Origin: JAHIYU01 sp964476155
GTDB taxonomy: Bacteria > Krumholzibacteriota > Krumholzibacteriia > LZORAL124-64-63
Direction: 5' to 3'
NCBI GenBank assembly: GCA_964476155.1
Contig: CAYYYS010000003.1
Span: forward strand, 62,001-126,000
Length of the DNA: 64,000 nt
Positions within the stretch are counted from its first letter, which is position 1, and each line of letters starts with the position of its first letter. Below the pieces are notes generated by a model. It had not been told where the DNA came from and did no database searches. It saw only the letters and a program-made list of their open reading frames with translations. The position numbers were made by a program, and so were the translations under genes. This document shows, piece after piece, positions 51,503-59,978 of the stretch.

Positions 51503-52150
51503 CTATCCTTGCAGCTTGTTCCAGTCGGCGAGGAAAGCGTCCATGCCCTTGTCCGTCAGCGGATGGGCCAACAACTGCTTGATGACCTTGTGCGGGATGG
51601 TCGCGACGTCCGCGCCCAGCAGGGCCGACAGGCGCACGTGTTCCGGATGCCGGATGCTGGCCACGATGACCTCTGTGGCGAACTCGTAGTTCTCGTAGAT
51701 CTCCACGATGTCCTCGATGAGCTGCAGACCGTCCTGGCTGATGTCGTCGAGACGACCCACGAAGGGTGAGATGTAGGCGGCGCCCGCCTTGGCCATCAGC
51801 AAAGCCTGGTTCGCGGAAAAACAGAGCGTGGCGTTAACGGGAATGCCCTCGTCGCTTAGGGCGCGCGTGGCTTTCAGGCCGTCCAGGGTGGTGGGGATCT
51901 TCACCACGATATGCTCGCTGATCCCGGCCAGCCGCTTGCCCTCCTCGATCATGCCGGCAGTATCCAGGGCCACCACTTCGCCGCTGACCGGTCCTTCGAC
52001 GATGTCGCAGATCTCCTTGAGCAGGGCGTCGGTGTCCTTGCGCCCGGCCTTGGCCATCAGGCTGGGGTTGGTCGTTACACCGTCGAGCACACCCATGGCC
52101 TTGGCGTCACGGATCTCGTCCAGGTCGGCTGTATCGATGAAAAACTTCAT
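51503..52150 (-). CDS. Transaldolase/fructose-6-phosphate aldolase (TalC/FSA type)
   Basis: Class I aldolase forming a Schiff base in a TIM barrel. The 215-residue chain begins MKFFIDTADLDEI and has GVTTNPSLMAK near 24-34, the catalytic Lys84 in VVKIPTT, NATLCFSANQALLMAKAGA near 107-125 and ASIRHPEHV near 164. Short members of this family act either as transaldolase in the pentose phosphate pathway or as fructose-6-phosphate aldolase. Sequence alone does not decide, although GAAYISPFVGRLDD favours the microbial TalC branch. It lies 13 bases after truA. Confidence 0.93.
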   Translation of the reverse strand: MKFFIDTADLDEIRDAKAMGVLDGVTTNPSLMAKAGRKDTDALLKEICDIVEGPVSGEVVALDTAGMIEEGKRLAGISEHIVVKIPTTLDGLKATRALSDEGIPVNATLCFSANQALLMAKAGAAYISPFVGRLDDISQDGLQLIEDIVEIYENYEFATEVIVASIRHPEHVRLSALLGADVATIPHKVIKQLLAHPLTDKGMDAFLADWNKLQG

Positions 52151-52163
52151 GGGGTCTCCTCTT

Positions 52164-52967
52164 TCAGGGGGTCTTCTCGGAAGTCTGGTCCGGGATATCG
52201 CCCGGAACGGTATAGGCCGGATCGTCGAATGCCGGGTCGTAACCCACCTCGGCCATGTACAGCCCGTGGGCCGGCGCCATGGCGCCGGCGGCTCGCCTGT
52301 CGCGAGTCGCCAGAATGGCGGTCATTTCCTCGGGAGCGCGTTGTCCGCGTCCCACTTCCTCCAGGGTGCCGACCAGGATCCTGACCATGTGATGCAGGAA
52401 GCGATCGGCCCGCATGTCGAGGGTAGCCGAGTCGTCGGCCCAGGCAAAGCGGCAATACTCCACGCAACAGCGGTTGTTCTCCTTGATCGACGACGTCTTG
52501 CAAAAGCTGGCAAAGTCCTTCTCGCCGACCACGAGGGCGGCGGCGGCGTCCATGGCGGCGCGGTCGAGCACCCGGTTCGGCTGCCATTCAAGGGTGCGAC
52601 GGAAGATGTCCGGGCGGAACCCCAGGCGGTATTCATAGCGGCGCCAGCGCGCCGAGAAGCGCGCGTGAAAATCGGCCGACACCTCGCGCACGCCCCGGAC
52701 CGCCATGTCCACGGGCACCATGCCCGCCAGGGCGCGGTCGATGCGCGCGATCTCGTCGGTGTTCAGATCGGACAGATGGGCCACCTGGCCCAGGGCGTGG
52801 ACACCCGTGTCGGTACGGCCGGCGCCGGTAGGATTCGCGTCCCGGCCGAGTAGTCTCGACAACTGGCGCGCCAGTTCCCCCTGCACGGTGCGCAGCCCCG
52901 GCTGAATCTGCCAGCCGTGGAACGCGGCCCCGTCGTAGGCCAGGTCGATACGAACGGTTCGGGTCAT
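52164..52967 (-). CDS. truA: tRNA pseudouridine(38-40) synthase TruA
   Basis: Isomerises uridines 38-40 of the tRNA anticodon arm. The catalytic Asp53 is in GAGRTDTGVHA. The start DLAYDGAAFHGWQIQP and the RNA-binding FSARWRRYEYRL and FLHHMVRILVGTL are typical. The C-terminus has a longer acidic tail (DPAFDDPAYTVPGDIPDQ). The length is 267. The start at 52967 overlaps the asd stop by ATGA; an upstream in-frame ATG lies inside asd and adds residues unlike the family. Confidence 0.94.
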   Translation of the reverse strand: MTRTVRIDLAYDGAAFHGWQIQPGLRTVQGELARQLSRLLGRDANPTGAGRTDTGVHALGQVAHLSDLNTDEIARIDRALAGMVPVDMAVRGVREVSADFHARFSARWRRYEYRLGFRPDIFRRTLEWQPNRVLDRAAMDAAAALVVGEKDFASFCKTSSIKENNRCCVEYCRFAWADDSATLDMRADRFLHHMVRILVGTLEEVGRGQRAPEEMTAILATRDRRAAGAMAPAHGLYMAEVGYDPAFDDPAYTVPGDIPDQTSEKTP

Positions 52968-53992
52968 GATGGCTCGCCCGCCACCAGGCGATCGGCGATC
53001 TGCACGGCGTTCAGGGCAGCACCCTTGCGCAGATTGTCGGCGACGACCCACAGCAGCAGCACGTCGTCGCGGCCGGCCTCGAGACGCACGCGACCGACAA
53101 AGCAGTCGTCTTCGCCGCTGGCGCCGAGGGCGGTGCGATACCCGTGGGGCGAGTCGGCCACCTGCAGGCCGGGGAACCCGCTCATTACTTCGAGAGCACG
53201 ATCGCGATCCACGGGCTTCGCGAAGACGGCGCGGATGGCCGTCGAGTGCGCGTTCCAGACGGGGACCCGGGTGGCGATGCAGCTCACCGCCAGCTCGGGC
53301 AGAGCGAAGATCTTACGCATCTCGTCGACGACCTTGGCCTCCTCGGCGAAAGAGCCGTCATCCATCGGCGCGCCGATCTCGGGAATGGCGTTGAAGGCGA
53401 TCTGACGCGGATAAACACCGCCGGTTACGTCTTCCTCCTGGCTCGGACCAGTCGTGCCGTGCAGACGGGGCAGGCACAAACGCAACTGCTCTTCGAGCGC
53501 GCTGCGGGCGATCCCGCCGGCCCCGGAAACGGACTGCAGCGTGGTGACGTGGCAGGCCTTCAGGCCGAAGGCCTCGTGCAGGGGCGCCAAGGCCATGGCC
53601 ACCTGGATGGTCGAACAGTTGGGATTGGCGATGACCTGGGGGTTGTCCGGCAGGGTCGTCGCGTTGATCTCGGGGACGACCAGGGGCACGGTGTCATCCA
53701 TGCGAAAGGCCGTCGAATTGTCGACAACCCAGGCGCCGGCCGCGGTGAACCGCGCGGCCTGGTCGAGACTGGCCACGGCGCCGGCGCTGAACAGGGCCAA
53801 TTCGACGCCGTCTATGGGCGTGTCGGCCGAGTGCACACAGGCCAGATCCTCGCCCCGGAACGGCAGGGGCTTGCCCTCCGAACGTTCGCTCACGAGCAAC
53901 AGGGGCGGCTCGTCCACCCAGTCGCGTGTCTCCAGCAATTCCAGCATGACCCGGCTCACGAGTCCCGTGGCGCCGAGAATGGCGGTGCGCAT
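52964..53992 (-). CDS. asd: Aspartate-semialdehyde dehydrogenase
   Basis: Reduces aspartyl phosphate to the semialdehyde for lysine, threonine, methionine and diaminopimelate. It begins MRTAILGATGLVSRVMLELL, the NADP-binding Rossmann start. The active-site Cys126 is in IANPNCSTIQ, and a catalytic Gln is in TLQSVSGAG near 154. The His base is probably in WNAHSTAI near 243. At 342 residues it is of the Gram-positive-type Asd. I start at 53992 because GAGGG precedes it and the 29 upstream in-frame codons have no Rossmann character. It overlaps truA by four bases. Confidence 0.94.
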   Translation of the reverse strand: MRTAILGATGLVSRVMLELLETRDWVDEPPLLLVSERSEGKPLPFRGEDLACVHSADTPIDGVELALFSAGAVASLDQAARFTAAGAWVVDNSTAFRMDDTVPLVVPEINATTLPDNPQVIANPNCSTIQVAMALAPLHEAFGLKACHVTTLQSVSGAGGIARSALEEQLRLCLPRLHGTTGPSQEEDVTGGVYPRQIAFNAIPEIGAPMDDGSFAEEAKVVDEMRKIFALPELAVSCIATRVPVWNAHSTAIRAVFAKPVDRDRALEVMSGFPGLQVADSPHGYRTALGASGEDDCFVGRVRLEAGRDDVLLLWVVADNLRKGAALNAVQIADRLVAGEPS

Positions 53993-54058
53993 CGATGACC
54001 CTCGCCTTCTATTCGTGTGGGGACTGTTTCGTCGGGTAGTGTAACAACCGGTTGCTCC

Positions 54059-54089
54059 CGGGTCAAAGCAAGCCGACACGGGTCAAAGC
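54059..54089. promoter_or_regulatory. Tandem 11-bp direct repeat in the divergent asd/cyclophilin gap
   Basis: CGGGTCAAAGC occurs at 54059-54069 and again at 54079-54089, a 20-base period (about two helical turns), just upstream of the candidate promoter at 54097. Such spacing suits tandem binding of a regulator on one DNA face. No known operator matches it. Confidence 0.4.
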
Positions 54090-54096
54090 CTGCGCG

Positions 54097-54125
54097 TGGA
54101 CAGCCTGGATCGGTGATGCTAGGCT
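54097..54125 (+). promoter_or_regulatory. Candidate promoter of the HEAT-cyclophilin operon
   Basis: TGGACA (54097-54102) and TAGGCT (54120-54125) are 17 bases apart. The 26 bases up to the start at 54152 include AAGGAG. Confidence 0.4.
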
Positions 54126-54151
54126 ACTCTCCAAACCAAGGAGTGATTCCC

Positions 54152-56353
54152 ATGCGAGATACCGGTTGGATACGTGGCAACATCGTGGTTTACGCGACGC
54201 TCGTCCTGGCCCTCGGCGCCCTGTCGCTACCGGGCTGTCTGGTCCCCGAGGGCCGTGACGACGCCCTGTCGTCCCTGGCCCGCTGGGAGGACCGGCGACT
54301 GGCCGACACCGACTCGCTGATCGCCATGCTGACCGACGATGACGCCCACGTGCGACTGTCCGCCTTGCGCGCCGCGGGCCGGATCGGACGCACCGACGTG
54401 GTTCGCGAAGTGATCGCGGGACTGGCTGACCCGAGCGACGCGGTCAAAACCGCCGCGGCCGAGGCCCTGGGCTACCTGGACGACGAGAGCGCCGTAGAGC
54501 CGCTGACCCGGGCCCTGGCCACCGGCAGCGCCCGGGTTCGCGAGGCTGCCATCTTCGCCCTGGCCCGCCTGCCCCACGACGGTCGCGCCCTGGTCGAGAC
54601 GGCCCTGCACGGTCCCGAGCGTGAAGCGGCCCTGGCCTGGAACGCCCTGCGCGACCGCGCGGCCGACGCCGATTCCACCCTGCTGGCCGACACGATCCGC
54701 GCCGGGCTGGTGCGCCCCGAGATCGATGTTCTTTGGCGCGTCCTGCGCTGCGCCGAGCGACTGCCGGGGCAGGATCTCGCCGTGGATGTCGCCGCCTTCA
54801 CCACCGCCGATAACGCCCAGGTTCGCGTCCATGCCTGCCGCGCCCTGTCTCGCATGGGCGGCGAGACGGCGCTGGACGCGGTCCTGGACTGTGGCGAGCG
54901 CCCCGGCCGCTTTTCCCGACGCGATGACAACCGCATCGCCATCGCCGTGATGAACGCTATCGGCGCCCTGGGCCGCGAAGCCCTGGTCGACGAGACGGAT
55001 CATGTGCGCCTGGTCGCCCTGCTGGCGGCCGGCTCGCGTCACGAGACCACCCACGTGGCTCGCGCGGCGCTGGACGCCATGGCCCGCGCCGTGGCCGACA
55101 AGCCCCTGCCAGCCGCGGCCGCCGCGCGCGAAAGCCTGCTGCCCGTGTGGCGCATCCGTCTGTTGCATTCGGCCCGCGCGCAACTGATGCCCGGGGACGA
55201 CGGCCCCGAACCGGAAGCGGTAGTGCGCGCCGCCGCCGTGTCGGCCTGTCTCGCCCTGCGCGGACCGGGTCTGGTGAACGACCCGGTCTGGACACGCATC
55301 GAAAACGACGGGCACCCCTTGGTGCGCCAAGCCGTTTGGACCGGCCTGTGCCGCCACGTACTCACACCCGACGAAGTGGTCGTCTGGTCCGGTGACGTGG
55401 GCGACGCCATGCCGCCGGCCCTGCGCATGACCGCCTGCGGCGCCCTGGTCGAGGCCGGAGAGCGTCTCCACGCCGAAAGTCATCCCGACTCGACGCTGGT
55501 CCTGGTGGACGACGTCATCCAGTCGACCCTGCGGCGCGTGTTACTCGCCGACGATCCCCAGGCTGCCGCCAACGCGGCGGATCTGTTGACCGGCTACGTG
55601 TCCGATCGAAACCTGATCACGTTGCTGCGAGCCCACGCTTCGGCTAGCGGTCTGTCCGGCGTGGACGTACAGCGCAGTGTCCTGGGCCTGCTGTCGACCT
55701 GGTTGGCCGACAGCACCTACACCCCGGCCGACACCCTGCGCGCGCCGCTGACCGCAGTCCTGGAAACCGGCTTCGACGCGCCGGAGATCCATATCCGTCT
55801 GGCCGCCCGCGAGGCTGCCGAGGCCGGCGACCTCTTCGCGCCCGAACTCATCCCCAGCGAAGCCAGCCTGCGCGCCACCGTCGGCGCCCACATCCGTCAC
55901 CCGGATCAGGGAGACCTGGCGCTGCCCTTCGGTTCGGTCCGCGTCCGTTGCGAGACCGACCGGGGCGACTTCGTCATGGACCTTGATCCACAGTCGGCGC
56001 CGAACACCTGCGCCACCTTCCTGGACCTTATCGCCGACGGCTTCTACGACGGACTGACGTTCCACCGCGTGGTACCGGACTTCGTGATCCAGGGCGGCTG
56101 CCCCGACGGGACCGGCTGGGGCGGCCCCGGCTTCACCATCCGCAGCGAGTGGAGCCGCCTCCCCTACGAACGGGGCACCGTCGGCATCGCCCACTCGGGC
56201 AAGGACACCGGCGGCAGCCAGTTTTTCGTGGGACTTTCGCCCCAGCCGCATCTTAACGGCCGCTACACCGTATTCGGTAAGGTCGTCAAGGGGATGGAGG
56301 TTGCGGAAACGGTGCAACCGGGCGACACTTTCCGTCTTATGATCGAGGAATAG
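54152..56353 (+). CDS. Lipoprotein with HEAT-like repeats and C-terminal cyclophilin peptidyl-prolyl isomerase
   Basis: A 733-residue exported protein. The signal ends in a lipobox (LSLPGC, Cys about 30). Residues ~45-250 show HEAT/PBS-like helical repeats (LSALRAAGRIGR, TAAAEALGYLDD, REAAIFALARLP), and similar helices continue to ~550. The last ~165 residues are a cyclophilin: TDRGDFVMDLDPQSAPNT, FHRVVPDFVIQGG near 634-646, GSQFFVGLSPQPHLNGRYTVFG near 690-711. The Arg, Phe and Gln of the active site are present. A scaffold holding a proline isomerase at the membrane suggests folding of envelope proteins, which is inference. AAGGAGTG precedes the start at 54152; lemA follows after 24 bases. 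Confidence 0.88.
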   Translation: MRDTGWIRGNIVVYATLVLALGALSLPGCLVPEGRDDALSSLARWEDRRLADTDSLIAMLTDDDAHVRLSALRAAGRIGRTDVVREVIAGLADPSDAVKTAAAEALGYLDDESAVEPLTRALATGSARVREAAIFALARLPHDGRALVETALHGPEREAALAWNALRDRAADADSTLLADTIRAGLVRPEIDVLWRVLRCAERLPGQDLAVDVAAFTTADNAQVRVHACRALSRMGGETALDAVLDCGERPGRFSRRDDNRIAIAVMNAIGALGREALVDETDHVRLVALLAAGSRHETTHVARAALDAMARAVADKPLPAAAAARESLLPVWRIRLLHSARAQLMPGDDGPEPEAVVRAAAVSACLALRGPGLVNDPVWTRIENDGHPLVRQAVWTGLCRHVLTPDEVVVWSGDVGDAMPPALRMTACGALVEAGERLHAESHPDSTLVLVDDVIQSTLRRVLLADDPQAAANAADLLTGYVSDRNLITLLRAHASASGLSGVDVQRSVLGLLSTWLADSTYTPADTLRAPLTAVLETGFDAPEIHIRLAAREAAEAGDLFAPELIPSEASLRATVGAHIRHPDQGDLALPFGSVRVRCETDRGDFVMDLDPQSAPNTCATFLDLIADGFYDGLTFHRVVPDFVIQGGCPDGTGWGGPGFTIRSEWSRLPYERGTVGIAHSGKDTGGSQFFVGLSPQPHLNGRYTVFGKVVKGMEVAETVQPGDTFRLMIEE

Positions 56354-56377
56354 TCACGAACCCCATAGGAGGGTGAT

Positions 56378-56983
56378 ATGTCGAAGGGTGTCCTAATAAC
56401 CGTAGGCGTGCTGGCGATCATCGCGTTCGCCGTGTTGATGCTGGTCGGACGATACAATTCAATGGTCGGGCTGCAGGAAGATGTCGAGGGGCAGTGGGGC
56501 AACGTGCAGAACACGTATCAGCGCCGCGCCGACCTGATCCCCAACCTGGTCGAGACCGTCAAGGGCTACGCCTCCCATGAGAGCGAAACCCTCGAAGCGG
56601 TGATCAATGCACGCGCCCAGGCCACGCAGATGACCGCCGAGATCACACCCGAAACCCTGAACGATCCCCAGATGTTGCAGAAGTTCAGTGCGGCCCAGGA
56701 AGGCCTGTCGTCGGCGTTGGCCCGCCTGATGGTGGTGGTCGAGCGCTATCCCGACCTGAAAGCCAACCAGAACTTCCTCAGCCTGCAGGACCAGCTCGAA
56801 GGCACCGAGAACCGCATCGCCGTCGAACGACGCCGCTTCAACGACATGGCCCGCGCCTACAACACCACCATCCGACGCTTCCCGTCCAACGTGGTCGCCG
56901 GCATGTTCGGTTTCGAGAAGCGCGCCTACTTCGAGGCGACCGCGGGCGCGGATCAGGCTCCGGCGTTGAACTTCGGTGACTAG
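56378..56983 (+). CDS. LemA family protein
   Basis: A 201-residue membrane-anchored helical-bundle protein. One N-terminal helix (about 5-23) is followed by the LemA hallmark WGNVQNTYQRRADLIPNLVETVKGYASHE near 40-68. RYPDLKANQNFLSLQDQLEGTENRI near 129-153 and RFPSNVVAGMFGF near 170 are also typical. Its function in bacteria is not settled. It is commonly encoded next to TPM-domain proteins, and here two follow. The stop overlaps the start of the next gene by eight bases. Confidence 0.93.
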   Translation: MSKGVLITVGVLAIIAFAVLMLVGRYNSMVGLQEDVEGQWGNVQNTYQRRADLIPNLVETVKGYASHESETLEAVINARAQATQMTAEITPETLNDPQMLQKFSAAQEGLSSALARLMVVVERYPDLKANQNFLSLQDQLEGTENRIAVERRRFNDMARAYNTTIRRFPSNVVAGMFGFEKRAYFEATAGADQAPALNFGD

Positions 56984-57728
56984 AACGAGTCGCATACTGC
57001 TGGTCCTGGTCCTGCTGCCGGCCGCCGCGGTTGCGCATGCGGGGCTACCGTCGGCACCTCAGTACCACTTCGACGACCGGGTGAGCCTGGTCTCGGCCGA
57101 GAACGCCGAGGTCTTCGCGCGCACCCTGGCCGTCTATGAGCGGCGCACGGGGATCCAGTTCGTGGTCACCGTCCTGCCCGAGCTCGAAGGCAACCTCGAA
57201 GACACGGTCAACCGCATCTACGAAGCCTGGCGCATCGGCAACCGCGAGACCGAACGCGGCGTCCTCTTCGCGATCTTTCCCAACGACCGCAAGACACGCA
57301 TCGAGGTGGGCTACGGCCTCGAGGGCAACCTGACCGACATGACATCCGGGCAGATCCTGCGCGGCATGATGGAGATCCCGTCGAACCAGCCCGAGCAGCG
57401 CTTCGCCTTCGTGATGACGCGGGTGGCGGGAGCGGTCTCTCCGGATGATCCGCTGGCCCAGGGACAGTTCGCCGGGCCGCTCCAGGTCGAGCGCCAAACC
57501 AGCCGCAAGCGCGGTCCAGGATCACTGATCTGGTTTCTTCTCTTCATGCTGATCTTCGGCGGTGGCCGCGCCGGCTTCGGCCGCCTTTTGGGTCCCCTGA
57601 TCATCACGTCGGCCATGAGCGGCCGCGGATCGCGACGCGGCGGCGGCGGTGGCGGAGGATTCGGCGGTGGCGGCTTCAGCGGCGGCGGCGGCTTTTCCGG
57701 CGGCGGCGGCGCGAGCGGAGGTTGGTAG
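56976..57728 (+). CDS. TPM-domain membrane protein (YgcG-like)
   Basis: A 250-residue exported protein. A signal peptide (cleavage near VAHAG) leads to a TPM domain at about 25-150 (VFARTLAVYERRTGIQFVV, RGVLFAIFPNDRKTRIEVGYGLEG). One helix follows (~183-197), then a Gly/Ser tail from ~220 to the end (GGGGGGGFGGGGFSGGGG). TPM proteins with Gly-rich tails usually neighbour LemA. The start is a GTG at 56976 overlapping the lemA stop. The very Gly-rich 3' end is strongly biased sequence. The function is unknown. Confidence 0.85.
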   Translation: MTRTSRILLVLVLLPAAAVAHAGLPSAPQYHFDDRVSLVSAENAEVFARTLAVYERRTGIQFVVTVLPELEGNLEDTVNRIYEAWRIGNRETERGVLFAIFPNDRKTRIEVGYGLEGNLTDMTSGQILRGMMEIPSNQPEQRFAFVMTRVAGAVSPDDPLAQGQFAGPLQVERQTSRKRGPGSLIWFLLFMLIFGGGRAGFGRLLGPLIITSAMSGRGSRRGGGGGGGFGGGGFSGGGGFSGGGGASGGW

Positions 57729-57729
57729 G

Positions 57730-58215
57730 ATGAGCGACAAGCGAAGCGACAGACCCCGCGGCTTCTTTTCCTTCGACGAGCAGAAACGCGTCGTGGCGGC
57801 CATCGCCGCCGCCGAGTTGCGCACCAGCGGCGAAATCCGTTTCCACCTGGAGCGCGACGTCCCCTCAAAGGACCCCGTCAACGGCGATCCCTACCTGCAG
57901 GCCCGCGCCGTATTCGACAAGCTGGGCATGCACCGCACCGAGGCCCGCAACGGCGTGCTGATATACATGGCGGTGCGCGCGCACAAGTTCGCCGTGGTGG
58001 GCGACGAAGAGCTGCACGCCAAGGTAGGCGACGAGTTCTGGGCTGACGTGGTTGGCGCCATGGGCTCAGCCTTCGGCGATGACCGGTTCATCGACGGGCT
58101 CGAAACCGGAATCGGCATGATCGGCGAGAAGCTCCGCGAGCACTTCCCTTATCAGAGTGACGACGTGAACGAGCTGCCGGATGACATCTCTTATGGGGAT
58201 GGAGCCGGGCAGTAG
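57730..58215 (+). CDS. TPM-domain protein, cytoplasmic or peripheral
   Basis: A 161-residue TPM-domain protein without signal or helix. FDEQKRVVAAIAAAELRTSGEIRFHLE near 14-40 and GVLIYMAVRAHKFAVVGDEELHAKVG near 76-101 fit the C-terminal TPM_phosphatase-type domain. The start ATG at 57730 lies one base after the upstream stop. It completes a lemA-TPM-TPM block, the second TPM lacking the Gly tail and anchor. The function is unknown. Confidence 0.83.
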   Translation: MSDKRSDRPRGFFSFDEQKRVVAAIAAAELRTSGEIRFHLERDVPSKDPVNGDPYLQARAVFDKLGMHRTEARNGVLIYMAVRAHKFAVVGDEELHAKVGDEFWADVVGAMGSAFGDDRFIDGLETGIGMIGEKLREHFPYQSDDVNELPDDISYGDGAGQ

Positions 58216-58271
58216 GATTTGGGTCCCAGTACCCGCCATCTCCATATGAGTGCATCCCGCAGTTTGCGTCC

Positions 58272-59966
58272 TCATTTGATGAGGGAGAGTTTTAGGGTGG
58301 CTTGTCCGGATGCTGTGTTCATTCGGGCCAGGTACACACCGCCGGGCAGGGTGTGGCCGGCATCGTCGCGTCCGTCCCAGTTGATCGTGAAGACGCCAGC
58401 CGTGCGCGGCTCGTCTAGCAGGCGTCGTACGCGGCGACCGCGGGCATCGAAGATATCCAGGCTCGCATGCGCAGCCTCGGGCAGGGAGAAAGCCAGGCGT
58501 GTGCTCGGATTGAACGGATTCGGATGGGCTGCCAAACGCATCTGCAACACCGGGGTCTCGTCCACCGCAACCGGCACCCATACGGGCGCCCAGTCCGCGG
58601 CGCTGGTCAGGTCGCCGTCGCCATCACCGCCGGGGCACTGGTCGAGCAGGACGGCGCCGTCGGCGGTACCGTACGCGGCCGCGGCGGCGCTGAGCTCGAC
58701 GGGATGTCCGACCGGATACAGATCGTCGATCCACAGTACGCCCTCGAGCACCGTGCCGTCCGCGTGCCGGAAGTCGCCGGCGGGGGGCGTGGTTTCGTCC
58801 GCGTCGAACCAACCGCGCCAACCGCTGTCGCCCTCGCGAGCCAGGAAGGCGTCAAATCCCACCGTGGCTCCCGACTTGGCCCACGGCGGAGACAGGATGT
58901 CGAAGCTGCCGCTGTGGAGCAGCAGGAACACGTCGGTGCCGGGATTGGTCGGGTGGATGTCGGTGGCCAGGTAGAGCCAACCGTCGAGTTCCTTGGCCCA
59001 CAGACTGTGGCTGCCGCAATCCGCCATCTCCCAGACTTCGGCGTCGAGCAATCCGTCCATGACGAACGGGCATTCCACCGGACCGCCGCCGTCGACCGTC
59101 ACATGCCAATCGCCACCATCGTTGTTGTCCCAGGTTCCGGCGTTGTCGTGGAAAACAAAGTCTAGCGCGGTGGCGGCTGCGGGCACGGTGAAAGTCACCG
59201 ACCAGGCGTCTTCGTCGGCGTTGTAGCTCATGGCCTCGTCGACAACGCCCTGCCAGTCGCTGTGGCCGCGATGGATCCAGATCGCAGGCGCGCCGTCCAG
59301 CGGCCGGCCGGTCGGGTCGTACCATACGGTGACACTCTCGCCGGCGGTCGGTTCGGCGGGATCGGTCCAGGCCACGGAATCCGGTGCCGACGTGCCGCCC
59401 GCGCCCACCCACACGTGCTGGATGGGACTGCGCTTCACGAAACCCAGGCTGTCCTCGGCCTCGATATAGTAGTCAAGCAGGACGTCCTCATAGCCGGTCA
59501 GTTCGAGCCAGTACTGGTCGGCGATATATGCGGGCAGTTCGGTAAAGTCGATCTCGCCCAAGGGCCAGGGTTCGTCGACGGGCATGACGCGATTATTCAT
59601 GGGCAGGGCCGCCCAGGCGCCCACGCCCGCGCCGCCGGCGTAGAGTTCGTTGACGTGTGTGGCCGGATCGTTGGTCCCGTCGGCATCCTCGCGCACCATC
59701 AACTCGACGCGCGCCAGTCCGGACACGTCGTGGGCGAAGGTCCACACGTGGAAATCCGACGACATGGGCTCACCGGCGCCGCCGGGATAACCCCATAAGG
59801 CACCGCCGCCGTGGCCGCCCGGATTCCAGGGCAGGCGTTGCGGGATCCAGATCGTGGGCGCCGTGGTGTCCGAGCCGCCCGCGACGACCGGATCGGCCAA
59901 CGCCACGGCCTCGTTGCAGGCCAGGGTCGCCTTGATCTCCATGTCCAGCGACGCCCCGTAGTACAT
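58272..59966 (-). pseudogene. 3' part of a secreted GH57-like protein: CBM/Ig region and FlgD-like C-terminal domain, separated by an in-frame UAA
   Basis: The open frame is the direct continuation, in the same frame, of the GH57-like gene to its right. Only a UAA codon (59979-59981) and four sense codons separate the two. It encodes a Cys-poor beta-rich region, at least one carbohydrate-binding-like repeat (ESVTVWYDPTGRPLDGAPAIWIH, about 227-249), and a C-terminal ~90-residue FlgD-type Ig domain (HPNPFNPSTRLAFSLP, then LDIFDARGRRVRRL, then LPGGVYLARM). Such domains sit at the end of secreted proteins in many FCB-type bacteria. There is no ribosome-binding site before its first ATG (59966). 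It therefore looks like the cut-off half of one ~1040-residue protein. Confidence 0.78.
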
Positions 59967-59978
59967 GTAGCCGCTCTC

